This document shows positions 26,785 to 36,892 of a stretch of DNA of 64,000 nucleotides, one piece after another (within the stretch, counting starts at the first letter, position 1; each line of letters begins with the position of its first letter). The DNA comes from Achromobacter deleyi (lineage in GTDB: Bacteria; Pseudomonadota; Gammaproteobacteria; Burkholderiales; Burkholderiaceae_B), in assembly GCF_902859705.1 (NCBI RefSeq), contig NZ_CADIJO010000009.1, positions 124,001 through 188,000 of the forward strand, given 5' to 3'. Both the position numbers and the translations under genes were made by a program. Under the pieces are notes generated by a model. It saw only the letters and a program-made list of their open reading frames with translations, searched no databases and had not been told where the DNA came from.

Positions 26785-29700
26785 GGTTGTTCTCCAGAGG
26801 GTAGGGGTGGCACGGTCGTGCCAGGGGGAATGACCGGGTCGGCGTCCTGCTGGCCCGGGGTGTCGGCAGGCAAGGCCGTTGCCCGCGCCAGGCGACGCCG
26901 TTGCAGCAACAGCCAGGCGGCCGGAATGATGAACATCGAGAGCAGCGGGGCGGTGACCATGCCGCCGACCATGGGCGCGGCGATGCGCTGCATGACCTCG
27001 GAACCGGCGCCGTGGCCCAGCATCACGGGCAGCAGGCCGGCCAGCACGACGGCCACCGTCATCGCCTTGGGCCGCACGCGCAGCACGGCGCCTTCGCGGA
27101 CGGCCTCGACCAGCAAGGCCGGGGTCAGCGGCTCGCCGGCATCCAGCCGCCGTTGCAGCGCGCCCTTCAGATACAGCAGCATCACCACGCCGAATTCCGC
27201 GGCCACGCCTGCCAGGGCGATGAAGCCCACGGCCGTTGCCACCGAGACGGCATGCCCCATCAGCCAGATCAGCCAGAAGCCGCCGATCAGCGCAAACGGC
27301 ACCGTGGTCATCAGCAAGGCGGCGTCCTCGGCCGACCTGAAGGTCAGGTACAGCAACAGGAAAATGATGGCCAGGGTGACGGGAACGACCGTGCGCAGGG
27401 TTGCCGAGGCGCGTTCCAGGTACTCGAACTGGCCGGACCAGGTGATGGAATAGCCGGCAGGCAACGCGACCTGCCGCGCCACGGCCTGGCGCATGGCGCC
27501 GACGGCCGATTGCAGGTCGGTATCGCGGATATCGACATACACATAGCCGGTCAGGCGGGCGTTTTCGCTGCGTATCATCGGCGGGCCATCGGCTACCGAC
27601 AGGGCCGCCAGGTCGCCCAGCGTGATCCGCGCGCCCTGCGGGGTGACGACGGGGAGGCGCCGCAGGTTTTCCACCGAATCGCGCACCTCGCGCGGATAGC
27701 GCAGATTGATGGGAAAGCGCTCGCGCCCGGTGATGACTTCGCCGATGTTGTCACCGCCCACGGCCGACGAGACGATGTCCTGGACGTCGGCCACCGACAT
27801 GCCGTAGCGCGCTGCCGCCAGGCGATTGACGTCGACGTCGACATAGTGGCCGCCGTTGATGCGTTCGGCCAGCGCGGACGACACGCCGGGCACGGTCTTT
27901 AGCACCGCCTCGACCTGGGCCGCGATGCGGTCGATGCCGGCCAGGTCGGTGCCGGCAATCTTCACCCCGACCGGCGTCTTGATGCCGGTGGACAGCATGT
28001 CCAGCCGATTGCGGATCGGCGGCACCCAGACGTTGGACAGCCCCGGAATGCGGACCCGCTGATCCAGTTCGGCCACCAGCTTGTCCGGCGTCATGCCGGG
28101 CCGCCATTGGCTGCGCGGCTTGAACTGGATGGTGGTTTCGAACATCTCGAACGGCGCCGAATCGGTGGCCGTGTCGGCGCGGCCGGATTTGCCGAACACG
28201 GTCGCCACCTCGGGCACGGTCTTGATCAGGCGGTCGGTCTGCTGCAGCAGTTGCGCCGCCTTGGCGGCCGATATGCCCGGCAAGGCGGTGGGCATGTACA
28301 GCAGATCGCCTTCATCGATGCGGGGCAGGAATTCGCCGCCCAGCCGCGAGAGCGGCAAGGCAGTCAGCAGCAGCGCCACGGCCGCCAGGCCCAGGGCCGC
28401 CCACGGGCGGCGCAGAGTGGCCTCCAGCAAGGGCCGGTACAGCCGCGTGAGCGCCCGGTTGATCGGATTGCGGGACTCATGCGGAATCCGGCCCCGCACC
28501 AGGTAGCCCATCAGCACGGGAACCAGGGTGACGGACAGGCCGGCCGCCGCCGCGATGGTGTAGGTCTTGGTGAAGGCCAGCGGCGCGAACAGCTTGCCTT
28601 CCTGCCCTTGCAGCGAGAACACCGGAATGAACGACATCGTGATGATCAGCAGCGAAAAGAACAGCGCCGGCCCGACTTCAGCCGCCGAGCGCGCGATCAG
28701 GTCCCAGCGTCGGGCGGCGGTGATCGGCTGGCCGGGGTGCGCCAGCTCATGGGCTTCCAGGTGCTTGTGGGCGTTCTCGATCATCACGATCGCCGCGTCG
28801 ATCATGGCGCCGATGGCAATGGCGATGCCGCCCAATGACATCAGGTTGGCATTCACCCCCTGGTAGCGCATCACGATGAAGGCCGTCAGCACCCCCAGCG
28901 GCAGCGACAGGATGGCGACCAGCGCACTGCGCAGATGAAACAGGAAGACCGCGCAGACGATGCCGACGATGATGAATTCCTCGATCAGCTTGTCTCGCAG
29001 GTTGTCGATGGCGCGATCGATCAGCTGCGAGCGATCGTAGGTGGTGACGACCTCGACCCCGGGCGGCAGCGATTGCTTCAGGCTGGCCAGGCGCGCCTTG
29101 ACCGCATCGATGGTGGCCAGGGCGTTCTTGCCCGAGCGCATCACGATGACGCCGCCGGCCACTTCGCCTTCGCCGTTGAGTTCGGCGATGCCGCGCCGCG
29201 CCTCCGGGCCGATCTGGATGCGGGCGACGTCGCCCAGCAGCACCGGCGTGCCGGCTTCGTTGGCGCGCAGCACCACCTGGCGAAAGTCCTCCAGCGACCG
29301 CAGGTAGCCCGAGGCCCGAACCATGTATTCCGATTCGCCCAGCTCCAGCACCGAGCCGCCCGATTCCTGGTTCGAGCGCCGCAGCGCCTGTGCGATGTCG
29401 GCCTGCGTCAGGCCATAGGCACGCAAGCGGTCAGGGTCGAGCACCACCTGGTATTGCCGCACCATGCCGCCGATGGAGGCGACTTCCGAGACGTCGGGCA
29501 CGGACTTCAGTTCGAACTTCAGGAACCAGTCGTTCAAGGCGCGCAACTGGCCCAGGTCCTGCTTGCCCGTGCGGTCCACCAGCGCGTACGAATAGACCCA
29601 GCCCACCCCCGTTGCATCCGGGCCCAGCGTGACGGTTGCACCCGAAGGCAGCCGGCTTTGCACCTGGTTCAGGTATTCCAGCACCCGGGAACGCGCCCAG

Positions 29701-30011
29701 TAGGGGTCGGTCTTGTCGTCGAACAGCACGTAGACGAAGGCATCGCCGAACGACGAGTACGCGCGGATCGTCTTGGCGCCGGGCACGCCCAGCAAGGTGG
29801 TGGTAAGGGGATAGGTGACCTGGTTTTCGATGACCTGGGCGGCCTTGCCGGGGTAGGACGCCTTGATGATGACCTGGGTGTCCGACAGGTCGGGCAGGGC
29901 ATCCAGCGGTGTTTCCTTCAGGGAATACACGCCCCAGGCGGCAATGAAAACCGTTGCCAGCAGCACCAGGAACCGATTGCGGATAGACCAATGAATGAGG
30001 CGGGCGATCAT
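26781..30011 (-). CDS. cusA: CusA, HME-RND copper/silver efflux pump
   Basis: The 1076-residue inner-membrane pump shows an N-terminal membrane anchor ([20 protein letters not shown]), two large periplasmic domains, and two six-helix blocks. The segment-4 motif [21 protein letters not shown] matches the Cu(I)/Ag(I) class of heavy-metal RND pumps and not the CzcA divalent class (DFG-x3-DGAVV). It forms a trimer that drives metal from periplasm and cytosol through CusC using protons. It overlaps both neighbours by 4 nt, so CusB, CusA and CusF are translated together. Confidence 0.96.
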   Translation of the reverse strand: MIARLIHWSIRNRFLVLLATVFIAAWGVYSLKETPLDALPDLSDTQVIIKASYPGKAAQVIENQVTYPLTTTLLGVPGAKTIRAYSSFGDAFVYVLFDDKTDPYWARSRVLEYLNQVQSRLPSGATVTLGPDATGVGWVYSYALVDRTGKQDLGQLRALNDWFLKFELKSVPDVSEVASIGGMVRQYQVVLDPDRLRAYGLTQADIAQALRRSNQESGGSVLELGESEYMVRASGYLRSLEDFRQVVLRANEAGTPVLLGDVARIQIGPEARRGIAELNGEGEVAGGVIVMRSGKNALATIDAVKARLASLKQSLPPGVEVVTTYDRSQLIDRAIDNLRDKLIEEFIIVGIVCAVFLFHLRSALVAILSLPLGVLTAFIVMRYQGVNANLMSLGGIAIAIGAMIDAAIVMIENAHKHLEAHELAHPGQPITAARRWDLIARSAAEVGPALFFSLLIITMSFIPVFSLQGQEGKLFAPLAFTKTYTIAAAAGLSVTLVPVLMGYLVRGRIPHESRNPINRALTRLYRPLLEATLRRPWAALGLAAVALLLTALPLSRLGGEFLPRIDEGDLLYMPTALPGISAAKAAQLLQQTDRLIKTVPEVATVFGKSGRADTATDSAPFEMFETTIQFKPRSQWRPGMTPDKLVAELDQRVRIPGLSNVWVPPIRNRLDMLSTGIKTPVGVKIAGTDLAGIDRIAAQVEAVLKTVPGVSSALAERINGGHYVDVDVNRLAAARYGMSVADVQDIVSSAVGGDNIGEVITGRERFPINLRYPREVRDSVENLRRLPVVTPQGARITLGDLAALSVADGPPMIRSENARLTGYVYVDIRDTDLQSAVGAMRQAVARQVALPAGYSITWSGQFEYLERASATLRTVVPVTLAIIFLLLYLTFRSAEDAALLMTTVPFALIGGFWLIWLMGHAVSVATAVGFIALAGVAAEFGVVMLLYLKGALQRRLDAGEPLTPALLVEAVREGAVLRVRPKAMTVAVVLAGLLPVMLGHGAGSEVMQRIAAPMVGGMVTAPLLSMFIIPAAWLLLQRRRLARATALPADTPGQQDADPVIPPGTTVPPLPSGEQP

Positions 30012-31279
30012 GGGGCGTCTCCCTGGCCGGCACGGTCTGCCGGGGTGGCGGCGCCTGCCAGCGTGGGCAGCACCGCTTTCAGGCTGGCTTCGGAATCGAT
30101 CAGGAATTGGCCCGACGCGACGACCTGCTGCCCGTCGGCCAGTCCGCTGAGGATTTCGGTGTCGCCGTCCTGCTCGATGCCGGTCGTGACGTCGACCGGG
30201 CGCAGCGCGCCATCGTCACCCCGGGCAATGACCACGGTGCGCTTGCCGGTCGTGATGAGCGCCTCGGACGGCACCAGCAGGCGGGACACCCGAGCGGGCG
30301 ATTCCAGCCGCACGCGCATCAAGAGGCCGGGTGTCAGCCGCAGGTCCGGGTTGGCGATCTGCAGCCGAGCCTGCAAGCTGCGGCTATCCGGCCGGATGCC
30401 GGGCAGGATTTCCTGGATGCGGCCGGTGTAGTGAGTGGCGGGATCGGCCGCGGGGCTTGCATCGACCGTCATGCCGGCTTGCACCCGCGACGCCTGCGCT
30501 TCGGGAATGTCGATGATCAGCCACAAGGTCGACAGGCTGGCGAATCGGGCAATCGTCTGGCCCGGCGTGACCATGGCGCCGTTGCGCACGTTCAATTCCG
30601 TCATCACGCCCGAACGCGGCGCGGTCAGCGTCAGGTGCGTCTGCACCTGGCCGGTGCGATCCAGCGCAGACACCAGGGCGGCGGGCACGGACAGCGCCCG
30701 CAGTCGCGCCCGTGCCGCCGCCAGCAGGGGGCCGTCGCCGGACCGCTTCACGGCCAGGTACTCTTCCTGCGGGCCCAGCCAGTCGGGCACGAACAGCGAG
30801 GCCATCGGCGCGCCTTGTTCGATGCGCTGCAAGGGCGCGTTGGCGTACAGCTGTTCGATGTAGCCAGGGGTTCGCGATTGCAGCACGTCGGTTGCGGACT
30901 CATCGAACTGCGTGGCGCCGATCTCGTCGAACGCCTGCGCCACGTCGGCGCGGCGCACGCGGGCATAGCGTATGCCCAGGCTCTGCTGCAAGGCGCCGCT
31001 GACGGCAATGCCCGCGCTTGGGGCGTCGTCGGCATAGACCGGTTGCAGGGCCATGTCCATGAAGGGCGACTTGCCTGGCTTGTCGAAATGCTGGGCGGGC
31101 ACCATCGGGTCGTGCCAATACAGCACCTTGCGATCGGTCGGCGCGCCTTGCTTGTCGGCCGCATCCTGCGAGACGGCGGGGGTGGCCGGATGCCGGTTGC
31201 CGGCCAGGTAGCCGATGGCCAGCAAGGCGCCGCCCAGCGCCAGCGCCAGCAGCGTACGGGTAAAAAGGGGGATTCTCAT
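30008..31279 (-). CDS. cusB: CusB-like membrane fusion protein
   Basis: This 423-residue adaptor has an N-terminal membrane anchor (residues 5-24), then a heavy-metal-binding stretch [20 protein letters not shown] with MDM following, a helical hairpin ([20 protein letters not shown]), a lipoyl half-motif and beta-barrel domains. The metal-binding segment has Met and His but no cysteine. CusB-type proteins link the RND pump to the outer-membrane channel and accept metal from CusF. It lies between cusC (11-nt gap) and cusA (ATGA overlap). The ATG at 31279 follows GGAAACCCC. Confidence 0.94.
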   Translation of the reverse strand: MRIPLFTRTLLALALGGALLAIGYLAGNRHPATPAVSQDAADKQGAPTDRKVLYWHDPMVPAQHFDKPGKSPFMDMALQPVYADDAPSAGIAVSGALQQSLGIRYARVRRADVAQAFDEIGATQFDESATDVLQSRTPGYIEQLYANAPLQRIEQGAPMASLFVPDWLGPQEEYLAVKRSGDGPLLAAARARLRALSVPAALVSALDRTGQVQTHLTLTAPRSGVMTELNVRNGAMVTPGQTIARFASLSTLWLIIDIPEAQASRVQAGMTVDASPAADPATHYTGRIQEILPGIRPDSRSLQARLQIANPDLRLTPGLLMRVRLESPARVSRLLVPSEALITTGKRTVVIARGDDGALRPVDVTTGIEQDGDTEILSGLADGQQVVASGQFLIDSEASLKAVLPTLAGAATPADRAGQGDAP

Positions 31280-31290
31280 TGGGGTTTCCT

Positions 31291-32583
31291 TCAGGGATGC
31301 ATGGCCATGGCGGGCGGCACGACCTGGTAGTCGAGCTGCGCCCAGGTCATGGACACGTCGCGTTGCAGCGCCAGCACTTGCAGGCGGGCGTCCAGCCGGG
31401 CGCGTCGGGTGGCGTAGACGTCGGCCAACGTGCCGGTGGCGCCCTGGTAGGCGGCCAGGGCCAACTGGGCGGCCCGGTCCGCCGCCGGCAGCAGGGTGTG
31501 GTTCAGGTTGTCGATACGCTGCCTGCCGCTGGCCAGGTTTTCGGCCAGCGTCCGGGTGTCTGCCAGCACCCGTCTCTCGGCATCCTGCGAGGCGTAGCGC
31601 GCCTGGTTGCCCAGCTCGGCTTTCTGGGCCACGTCGCGGTCTTCCACGTTGGCGTGGTTGAACGTCAGCGGGATGCTGACGCCCAGCGACACGTAGCGTG
31701 AATCGCGGCTGCCTTGCAGGTACGAGACGTTCCACGTCCAGTTGGGTGCGCGGTTGCGGTCGGCCAGCGCGGTGTCGGTGTCGGCGACCTTGATGGCGTG
31801 GGCGGCATCGATCAGCGCGGGTTGCACCTGGCGCAACTGATCCAGGGTGAACGATTCCACCGCGGATCGCTGCGCGGGCGGGTCCCCGGAAACGTCCGTG
31901 ATCGGGCTTGCCGTCCAGCGAGACAGGCGAATCAAGGCCGTGCGCCATTGCTGCTCGGCCGCCAGCAATTGGTCCTGCGCCTGGGCGAGCAGGGCCTGGG
32001 CCCGGGCGGCATCGGTGGCGCCGGACCGGCCGCCGCGCAACGTGGCATTGGCCCCGGCCGCCTCGCGGCGCATCTGGTCGACCCAGTCGCGTTGCAGCGC
32101 CAGGGTCTTCTTGGCGTAGGCCGCGTCCAGCCAGGCCTGGGCGGTCTGCTGCCGCACGCTGGCCCACTGCGCCAGGTAGGCCGTCTTTTCGTGGTCCGTC
32201 ATGGCCTGGGCCAAGGCGGACTGCAAGCGTCGCTTTTCACCCGATACCCATTCCTGCTCGACGCCGACGCGGCGCATGCTGAGCATGTCCTGGGTGGCGG
32301 TGTAGCGGTCGGGGCCGTTGATCGGCAGGTTGTCGATGCCGGCGGTCAGCATCGGGTTGGGCAGTTGCCCAGCCTTCACGGCCGCTTGCGAACTGGCATT
32401 GACCGAGGCTTGGGCGGCCTCGATGGCGGGGGATTCAACGGTCGCAAGGCGCACCGCCTCGTCGAGCGTGACGCCGGGGCTTTGGCCGTAGGCAAGCCCA
32501 TGGCCGAGGATCAGGCTGGCCAACCATCCGGTCAGGCGCAAGCCGCCGCGCCGCGCATGCGGCGAGGAAAATATCGAAAGCAT
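31291..32583 (-). CDS. cusC: CusC-like TolC-family outer-membrane channel
   Basis: The 430-residue protein has a signal peptide (ending near GHGLAYGQS), then two outer-membrane-efflux repeats: VTLDEAVRLATVESPAIEAA in the first half and a helical second half with LPAADRAAQLALAAYQGATG. This is the TolC/CzcC-type trimeric channel, closing the Cu efflux tripartite complex. The ATG at 32583 is preceded by GGAG at 7 nt, better than the longer frame start 14 codons upstream. There is no lipobox cysteine at the cleavage site, unlike E. coli CusC. Confidence 0.92.
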   Translation of the reverse strand: MLSIFSSPHARRGGLRLTGWLASLILGHGLAYGQSPGVTLDEAVRLATVESPAIEAAQASVNASSQAAVKAGQLPNPMLTAGIDNLPINGPDRYTATQDMLSMRRVGVEQEWVSGEKRRLQSALAQAMTDHEKTAYLAQWASVRQQTAQAWLDAAYAKKTLALQRDWVDQMRREAAGANATLRGGRSGATDAARAQALLAQAQDQLLAAEQQWRTALIRLSRWTASPITDVSGDPPAQRSAVESFTLDQLRQVQPALIDAAHAIKVADTDTALADRNRAPNWTWNVSYLQGSRDSRYVSLGVSIPLTFNHANVEDRDVAQKAELGNQARYASQDAERRVLADTRTLAENLASGRQRIDNLNHTLLPAADRAAQLALAAYQGATGTLADVYATRRARLDARLQVLALQRDVSMTWAQLDYQVVPPAMAMHP

Positions 32584-32680
32584 CTTTCGACTCCATGGAG
32601 AAGCGCTGCGCCAATGCGCAGGCACGCGTCCGACAAGCGGACGACATCACCCCGTGATGGGGCGTCTGGGAACGATGGAG

Positions 32681-33067
32681 TTAATTGACGCGGGGAGGCC
32701 GCCAGAAATCATCCAGGCGCTGGACGATCAGGGGCTGGGCGTAGTGGAACGTCACGGGGCTGGCGAGCCCGACGTGGCGGTAGGCGGCAGGCGCCGGGGT
32801 GGGGTGGTACAGACTACCCAATTGGCATTGGGTGGTCATCTTGCAGGCGGAATGGCCGTGGCCGTCGGGGTGGGACGGGGCCTGAGAAGAGGCCTGGGCC
32901 ATCGTGGCGCAATCGGGCATGTCGGCCATCGGCGCGCAGTCGGGTCCGTCCGCCATCGCGGCCGGCATCGGCATGGCGTAGGCGCCCGCCAGCCCGCTGG
33001 CTGCCATCCCGGTCAGGGGCAGCATCAGGCACAGCAACACGACGAAAAGCCGACGCAGGAAATTCAT
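32681..33067 (-). CDS. Small secreted Met/Cys/His-rich protein of the copper locus
   Basis: This 128-residue protein begins with a signal peptide (MNFLRRLFVVLLCLMLPLTG) and is followed by clustered potential metal ligands: MPMPAAMADGPDCAPMADMP, then DCATMA, HPDGHGHSACKM and QCQL. It resembles the small periplasmic CopL/DUF2946-like proteins that precede copper genes, though I am not certain of the family. It is the first gene before cusC (97-nt gap). No ribosome site precedes the ATG, and a -10-like TATACT lies only 7 nt upstream, which would give a nearly leaderless transcript. Confidence 0.75.
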   Translation of the reverse strand: MNFLRRLFVVLLCLMLPLTGMAASGLAGAYAMPMPAAMADGPDCAPMADMPDCATMAQASSQAPSHPDGHGHSACKMTTQCQLGSLYHPTPAPAAYRHVGLASPVTFHYAQPLIVQRLDDFWRPPRVN

Positions 33068-33074
33068 GCGCGCC

Positions 33075-33098
33075 AGTATATCGGTTCCCACATGGGAA
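33075..33098 (-). promoter_or_regulatory. Putative metal-responsive promoter of the copper locus
   Basis: TTCCCA-CA-TGGGAA (33085-33098) is a 6-bp dyad; read on the minus strand it is CCTTCCCATGTGGGAACC, similar in style to MerR/CueR sites. TATACT (minus strand, 33080-33075) follows as the -10. No good -35 is evident, as expected for an activator-dependent promoter. No cueR gene lies in the window. Confidence 0.45.
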
Positions 33099-33120
33099 GG
33101 TTGCGGCCTTTTCGAAGGAC

Positions 33121-33137
33121 TATGCGTTTCCCGCATA
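33121..33137. promoter_or_regulatory. LysR-type binding-site candidate upstream of the catabolic operon
   Basis: TATGCG-TTTCC-CGCATA is a perfect 6-bp dyad that contains T-N11-A with flanking ATGC and GCAT, the form of a LysR box. It lies 118 bp before the first gene of the operon, whose last gene is a LysR regulator. Confidence 0.5.
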
Positions 33138-33254
33138 CCGCCAATGGCGTCCATCTATTGGACAGCGCCTGACGCCAAGGCCTATCTTTTGTCTCCAAGA
33201 CGTGGCCGATGCCGCCCATAGAACAAGCGCCAGCAAAACGGTGCAGGAGACAGC

Positions 33255-34061
33255 ATGGATCACGACCGCAAGCCCATCCGCAGCGGCATGGGCCGCAGCA
33301 CGCCCGACCGCATTTTCGTCCAGGGGTTCGACCTGGTCGAGGACGTCATCGGCACCCTGAACCTGGGGGACATGGCGTACCTGGAAATGACCGGCCGGCT
33401 GCCCGACAGCCGCCAGTCGCGCGTGTTCAACGCCATTCTGGTGACGCTGGTCGAACATGGCATGACGCCCATGGCGATCGTGTCGCGGTTGGTCTATCTG
33501 GGCGCGCCGGAATCGTTGCAAGCGGCGGTGGCGGCTGGGCTGTGCGGCATGGGCACGACGTTCGCCGGCACCGCCGAAGGCGCCGCGCGCATGCTGCACG
33601 ACGCCTGGGAAACGCCGGGTGACCAGGATGCGGACACGCTGGCCCGCCGGATCGTGGCGGATTTTCGCGCCCGGGGGCAGTCCATTCCCGGCCTGGGCCA
33701 CAACCTGCACAAGCCGCAAGACCCGCGCACCGCGCGGCTGTTCACGATCGCCGAACAGGAAGGCCATGCCGGCCGCTATGTGGAACTGATGCTGGCGATC
33801 GGCGCCCATGCCCAGGCGGGGCTGAGCAAGCCGTTGCCGATCAACGCCACGGGCGCCATCGGCGCGCTGTGCTGTGAACTGGGCATTTCCTGGAAAGCCG
33901 CGCGCGGCATCGCGGTGATCGGGCGGGCGGTGGGGCTGGTGGGGCACCTGGCGGAAGAACAGGGCAACCCCATCGCGCGCGAGATCTGGCAACGCACCGA
34001 AGCCGAGGCCAGCCGCCAGGACGACCCCATTGCCGGCAACGGCCGCCGGGAGGCGCCATGA
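33255..34061 (+). CDS. Short citrate-synthase-fold lyase (citryl-CoA lyase family)
   Basis: The 268-residue protein contains the citrate-synthase signature in short form: GLGHNLHKPQDPR (residues 146-158) supplies the catalytic His and Asp-Pro-Arg, and ALCCELGISWKAARGIAVIG follows. At about 60% of citrate synthase length it belongs to the short citryl-CoA lyase group, which cleaves (or forms) a 3-hydroxy-3-carboxyacyl-CoA to acetyl-CoA plus an oxo acid. The ATG has AGGAGA 6 nt upstream. It leads a coupled operon, with its stop overlapping the Bug start (ATGA). The real substrate may be a citryl-CoA analogue such as citramalyl-CoA. Confidence 0.85.
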   Translation: MDHDRKPIRSGMGRSTPDRIFVQGFDLVEDVIGTLNLGDMAYLEMTGRLPDSRQSRVFNAILVTLVEHGMTPMAIVSRLVYLGAPESLQAAVAAGLCGMGTTFAGTAEGAARMLHDAWETPGDQDADTLARRIVADFRARGQSIPGLGHNLHKPQDPRTARLFTIAEQEGHAGRYVELMLAIGAHAQAGLSKPLPINATGAIGALCCELGISWKAARGIAVIGRAVGLVGHLAEEQGNPIAREIWQRTEAEASRQDDPIAGNGRREAP

Positions 34062-35032
34062 TGCTCAGAAAACATGCGGCCGTGTTGGCAGCCGCTTGCG
34101 GCATGTTGCTGGGCGCCCAGGCGGCAAGCGCGGCCTGGCCCGAAAAGCCCATCCGTTTCATCGTGCCGTATCCGCCGGGCGGCGGCACCGACATCGTGGC
34201 GCGGGCCGTGGGCAAGCGGCTGTCGGAAAGCCTAGGCCAGCCCGTCATCGTCGAGAACCGGCCCGGGGCCAGCACCATCATCGGCACGGACGCCGTGGCG
34301 CGGGCCGAACCTGACGGCTACACCATTGGGCTGGTCACCGATTCGCATGTGCTCAATCCGCTGTTCTACCCGCAGCGTCAGCCTTACGACACGCACAAGG
34401 ACTTCGCGCCCGTCGGCCAACTGGTGTCGGTGCCGTTCATCCTGGTGGCCAATCCCAAGACGGGCTGGACCAGCGTCAAGCAATTGCTGGATGCCGCGCG
34501 GGCACGGCCGGGCAAGATCACCTATGCGTCGATCGGCAACGGCACGCCGCATTACCTGGCCATGGAATTGACCCGCGCGATGGCCAGCGTCGACCTGGTG
34601 CATGTGCCGTACAAGGGCGTGGCGCCGGCGCTGGCCGACCTGCTGGGCGGCCAGGTGGACGTGATGTACACCGGCATGTCCACGGGCCTGCCGCAGGTGC
34701 GCAATGGCCGGCTGACGGCGTTGGCGGTGTCGGGGCCGAAGCGTTCGCCGATTGCGCCCGACATTCCCACGGTGGCCGAGTCGGGCCTGCCGAATTTCGC
34801 CTTCATGACCTGGTACGGCGTGGTGGCGCCGGCCGCCACGCCGCCCGACCGGGTGCAGCGCCTGAGCGCCGAGCTGCGCCGGGCGATGCAAGACCCGGCG
34901 CTGCGCGAACAGCTGGATCAATTGGGCGTCGAGGCGGCGCCGTCCGACCCGGCGGCGTTCGCACGCTTCATGGACGACGAGTCGGCCAGGTACGAACAGA
35001 TCATCAAACTGACGGGCGCAAAGGGCGAATAG
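34058..35032 (+). CDS. Bug/TctC-family periplasmic receptor
   Basis: This 324-residue receptor has a signal peptide (residues 1-25, ending AASA) and the Bug fold markers AWPEKPIRFIVPYPPGGGTD, IVENRPGASTIIG and ADLLGGQVDVMY. It captures a carboxylate or similar anion in the periplasm. Its start and stop are coupled to the lyase (ATGA) and acyl-CoA dehydrogenase genes (TAG/GTG sharing one base), tying it to the catabolic pathway. No cognate membrane subunits (TctA/TctB) are encoded in the window. Confidence 0.94.
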   Translation: MMLRKHAAVLAAACGMLLGAQAASAAWPEKPIRFIVPYPPGGGTDIVARAVGKRLSESLGQPVIVENRPGASTIIGTDAVARAEPDGYTIGLVTDSHVLNPLFYPQRQPYDTHKDFAPVGQLVSVPFILVANPKTGWTSVKQLLDAARARPGKITYASIGNGTPHYLAMELTRAMASVDLVHVPYKGVAPALADLLGGQVDVMYTGMSTGLPQVRNGRLTALAVSGPKRSPIAPDIPTVAESGLPNFAFMTWYGVVAPAATPPDRVQRLSAELRRAMQDPALREQLDQLGVEAAPSDPAAFARFMDDESARYEQIIKLTGAKGE

Positions 35033-36180
35033 TGGAACTGACAGAAGAGCAGCGGCTCATCCGCGACACGGTAGGCGCGTTGGCGCAGGCGCGGTTCGCA
35101 CCGGCCGCGGCCAGCGCCGACAAGGAGTACCGGCCGCCGATCGAGAACCTGAAGGTGCTGGCCGAGCATGGCTACACGGGTGTGTTCCTGCCCGAAACCT
35201 ACGGCGGCGCCGGCCTGGGCTTGCTGGAAACGGTGCTGATCGTCGAGCAACTGGCGCGTTCCTGCGCCAACACCGCGATGCTGTTTTCGTGCACCGACGG
35301 CGCCACCCCGCGCGCCATCCTGCATATCGGGTCCGACGACATCCGGCGCCGTTACCTGCCGGCCTTTGCCCGGGCCGAACGCTACGCGGCCTGGAGCATG
35401 TCGGAAGCGAACGCCGGATCGGACGTGGGCAACGTGCAGACCCGCGCGGTCTTGCGCGGCGACCACTATGTGGTCAATGGCAGCAAGCTGTGGTGCAGCG
35501 GCGCCCAGGTGGCCGATGTCTTCCTGGTGCTGGTGCGCCTGTCGGACGAGCCCGGCATGAAAGGGGTAGGGGCCTTGCTGGTCGAGCGCGGCGCGCCGGG
35601 TTTCTCGGTAGGGCGGCATCTGGACCTGCTGGGCCTGCGCGGCACGGGCATGGCCGAGCTGGTGTTTCAGGACTGCCCGGTGCCGGCCGGCAATCTGTTG
35701 CTGCCGCCGGGCCGGATGAAGGATCTGCTGCAGGTGTTCGACGCCGACCGCATCATCGGCAACCCGCCCATCTGCCTGGGCCTGGCGCACGCCGCGCTGG
35801 CGCAGGCGGCGCAGCACCTGAAAGACCGGGTGCAGTTCGGCCGGCCGCTGGCCGACAACCAGGGCCTGCAATGGAAGCTGGCCGACATGGCGATCGACCT
35901 GGAAGCGGCGCGGGCGCTGGTGTACGCGGCGGCCGCCAGCCTGGACCGCGGCCAGCATTCGGTCGCCCAGGTGTCCATCGCCAAGACCTATGCCAATGAA
36001 ATGGCGGTGCGGGTCACCAACCAGGCCATGCAGCTGGCCGGGGCCTTCGGCCTGTCCGAAGAGTATCCGTTCGAACGCTACTTCCGCGATGCGCGCGGCA
36101 TGTCCATCGGCTACGGCACGACCGAGATCCATCGCAATGTGATCGCGCGCGAAATACTGAAAGGCAATTACCTGGCCTGA
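35032..36180 (+). CDS. Acyl-CoA dehydrogenase
   Basis: The 382-residue flavoenzyme has the acyl-CoA dehydrogenase layout: N-terminal helices, the middle domain WSMSEANAGSDVG-x-VQT that binds FAD and substrate, and the C-terminal signature RYFRDARGMSIGYGTTEIHR. The residue at the position of the common catalytic Glu (YEGT in medium-chain enzymes) is Tyr (GYGT), so the base must lie elsewhere, as in isovaleryl-CoA-type enzymes. It introduces a C2-C3 double bond and passes electrons to ETF. GTG start overlaps the preceding stop by one base. Confidence 0.93.
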   Translation: MELTEEQRLIRDTVGALAQARFAPAAASADKEYRPPIENLKVLAEHGYTGVFLPETYGGAGLGLLETVLIVEQLARSCANTAMLFSCTDGATPRAILHIGSDDIRRRYLPAFARAERYAAWSMSEANAGSDVGNVQTRAVLRGDHYVVNGSKLWCSGAQVADVFLVLVRLSDEPGMKGVGALLVERGAPGFSVGRHLDLLGLRGTGMAELVFQDCPVPAGNLLLPPGRMKDLLQVFDADRIIGNPPICLGLAHAALAQAAQHLKDRVQFGRPLADNQGLQWKLADMAIDLEAARALVYAAAASLDRGQHSVAQVSIAKTYANEMAVRVTNQAMQLAGAFGLSEEYPFERYFRDARGMSIGYGTTEIHRNVIAREILKGNYLA

Positions 36181-36196
36181 CGCCAACGAGGATTCC

Positions 36197-36892
36197 ATGC
36201 ATTCCCGATACGAACCTATCGCAGCCGGCGACGGCCGCACGTTTTCCGCCTACGTGGCCGAACCGGCGCACGCCAACGGCCATGCGGTGATCATTCTTCA
36301 GGAAATCTTCGGCGTGACCGACACGATCCGCGCGCTGGCGGACCGCTACGCTGCCGAGGGCTATCTGGCGCTGGCGCCCGACCTGTTCTGGCGCCTGGAA
36401 CCCGGCGTGGAACTGCCGCACGACAAGGCCGGCGTGGCCAAGGCCTTCGAATACCTGGAACGGTTCGACGAAGACACGGGTATCGACGATATCGGCCGCA
36501 CCGTGGCGCAGGTGCGCGCCAGGCCGGACTTCGCGGGCAAGGTGGCGGTGCTGGGCCTGTGCCTGGGCGGCAAGCTGGCGTTTCGGGCGGCGGCCACGCT
36601 GGACATCGATGCCGCCGTGACGTTCTACGGCGTCGGGGTGGAGGCGCATCTGGACGAAGCCGACCGGCTGGCCTGCCCGCTGATGCTGCACTATGGCGGC
36701 CGCGACCGCTACGCGCCGCCCGCCGCCGTGGACCAGATCGAAGCCGCGCTGCCGCCCGCGCCGCTGGCCGTGCTGCACCGCTATCCAGAGGCCGATCATG
36801 GCTTCTATACGCGGGGCGGGGGCATGGACGCCGACATTGCGCACGAACGCACGCAGCGTTTCCTGCAACAGGCGCTGGGAGCCGCATCATGA
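36197..36892 (+). CDS. Dienelactone hydrolase family protein
   Basis: This 231-residue alpha/beta hydrolase has the dienelactone-hydrolase triad: Cys122 in VLGLCLGG, Asp170 in GGRDRYAP and His201 in EADHGFY, plus Glu36 (LQEIFG) that gates the Cys nucleophile in the family. It hydrolyses lactones or related esters in the cytoplasm. A ribosome site (AACGAGGA) precedes the ATG. It overlaps the CoA-transferase start by 4 nt. Its presence beside an enolase-superfamily gene suggests a lactone intermediate, which is inference. Confidence 0.92.
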   Translation: MHSRYEPIAAGDGRTFSAYVAEPAHANGHAVIILQEIFGVTDTIRALADRYAAEGYLALAPDLFWRLEPGVELPHDKAGVAKAFEYLERFDEDTGIDDIGRTVAQVRARPDFAGKVAVLGLCLGGKLAFRAAATLDIDAAVTFYGVGVEAHLDEADRLACPLMLHYGGRDRYAPPAAVDQIEAALPPAPLAVLHRYPEADHGFYTRGGGMDADIAHERTQRFLQQALGAAS

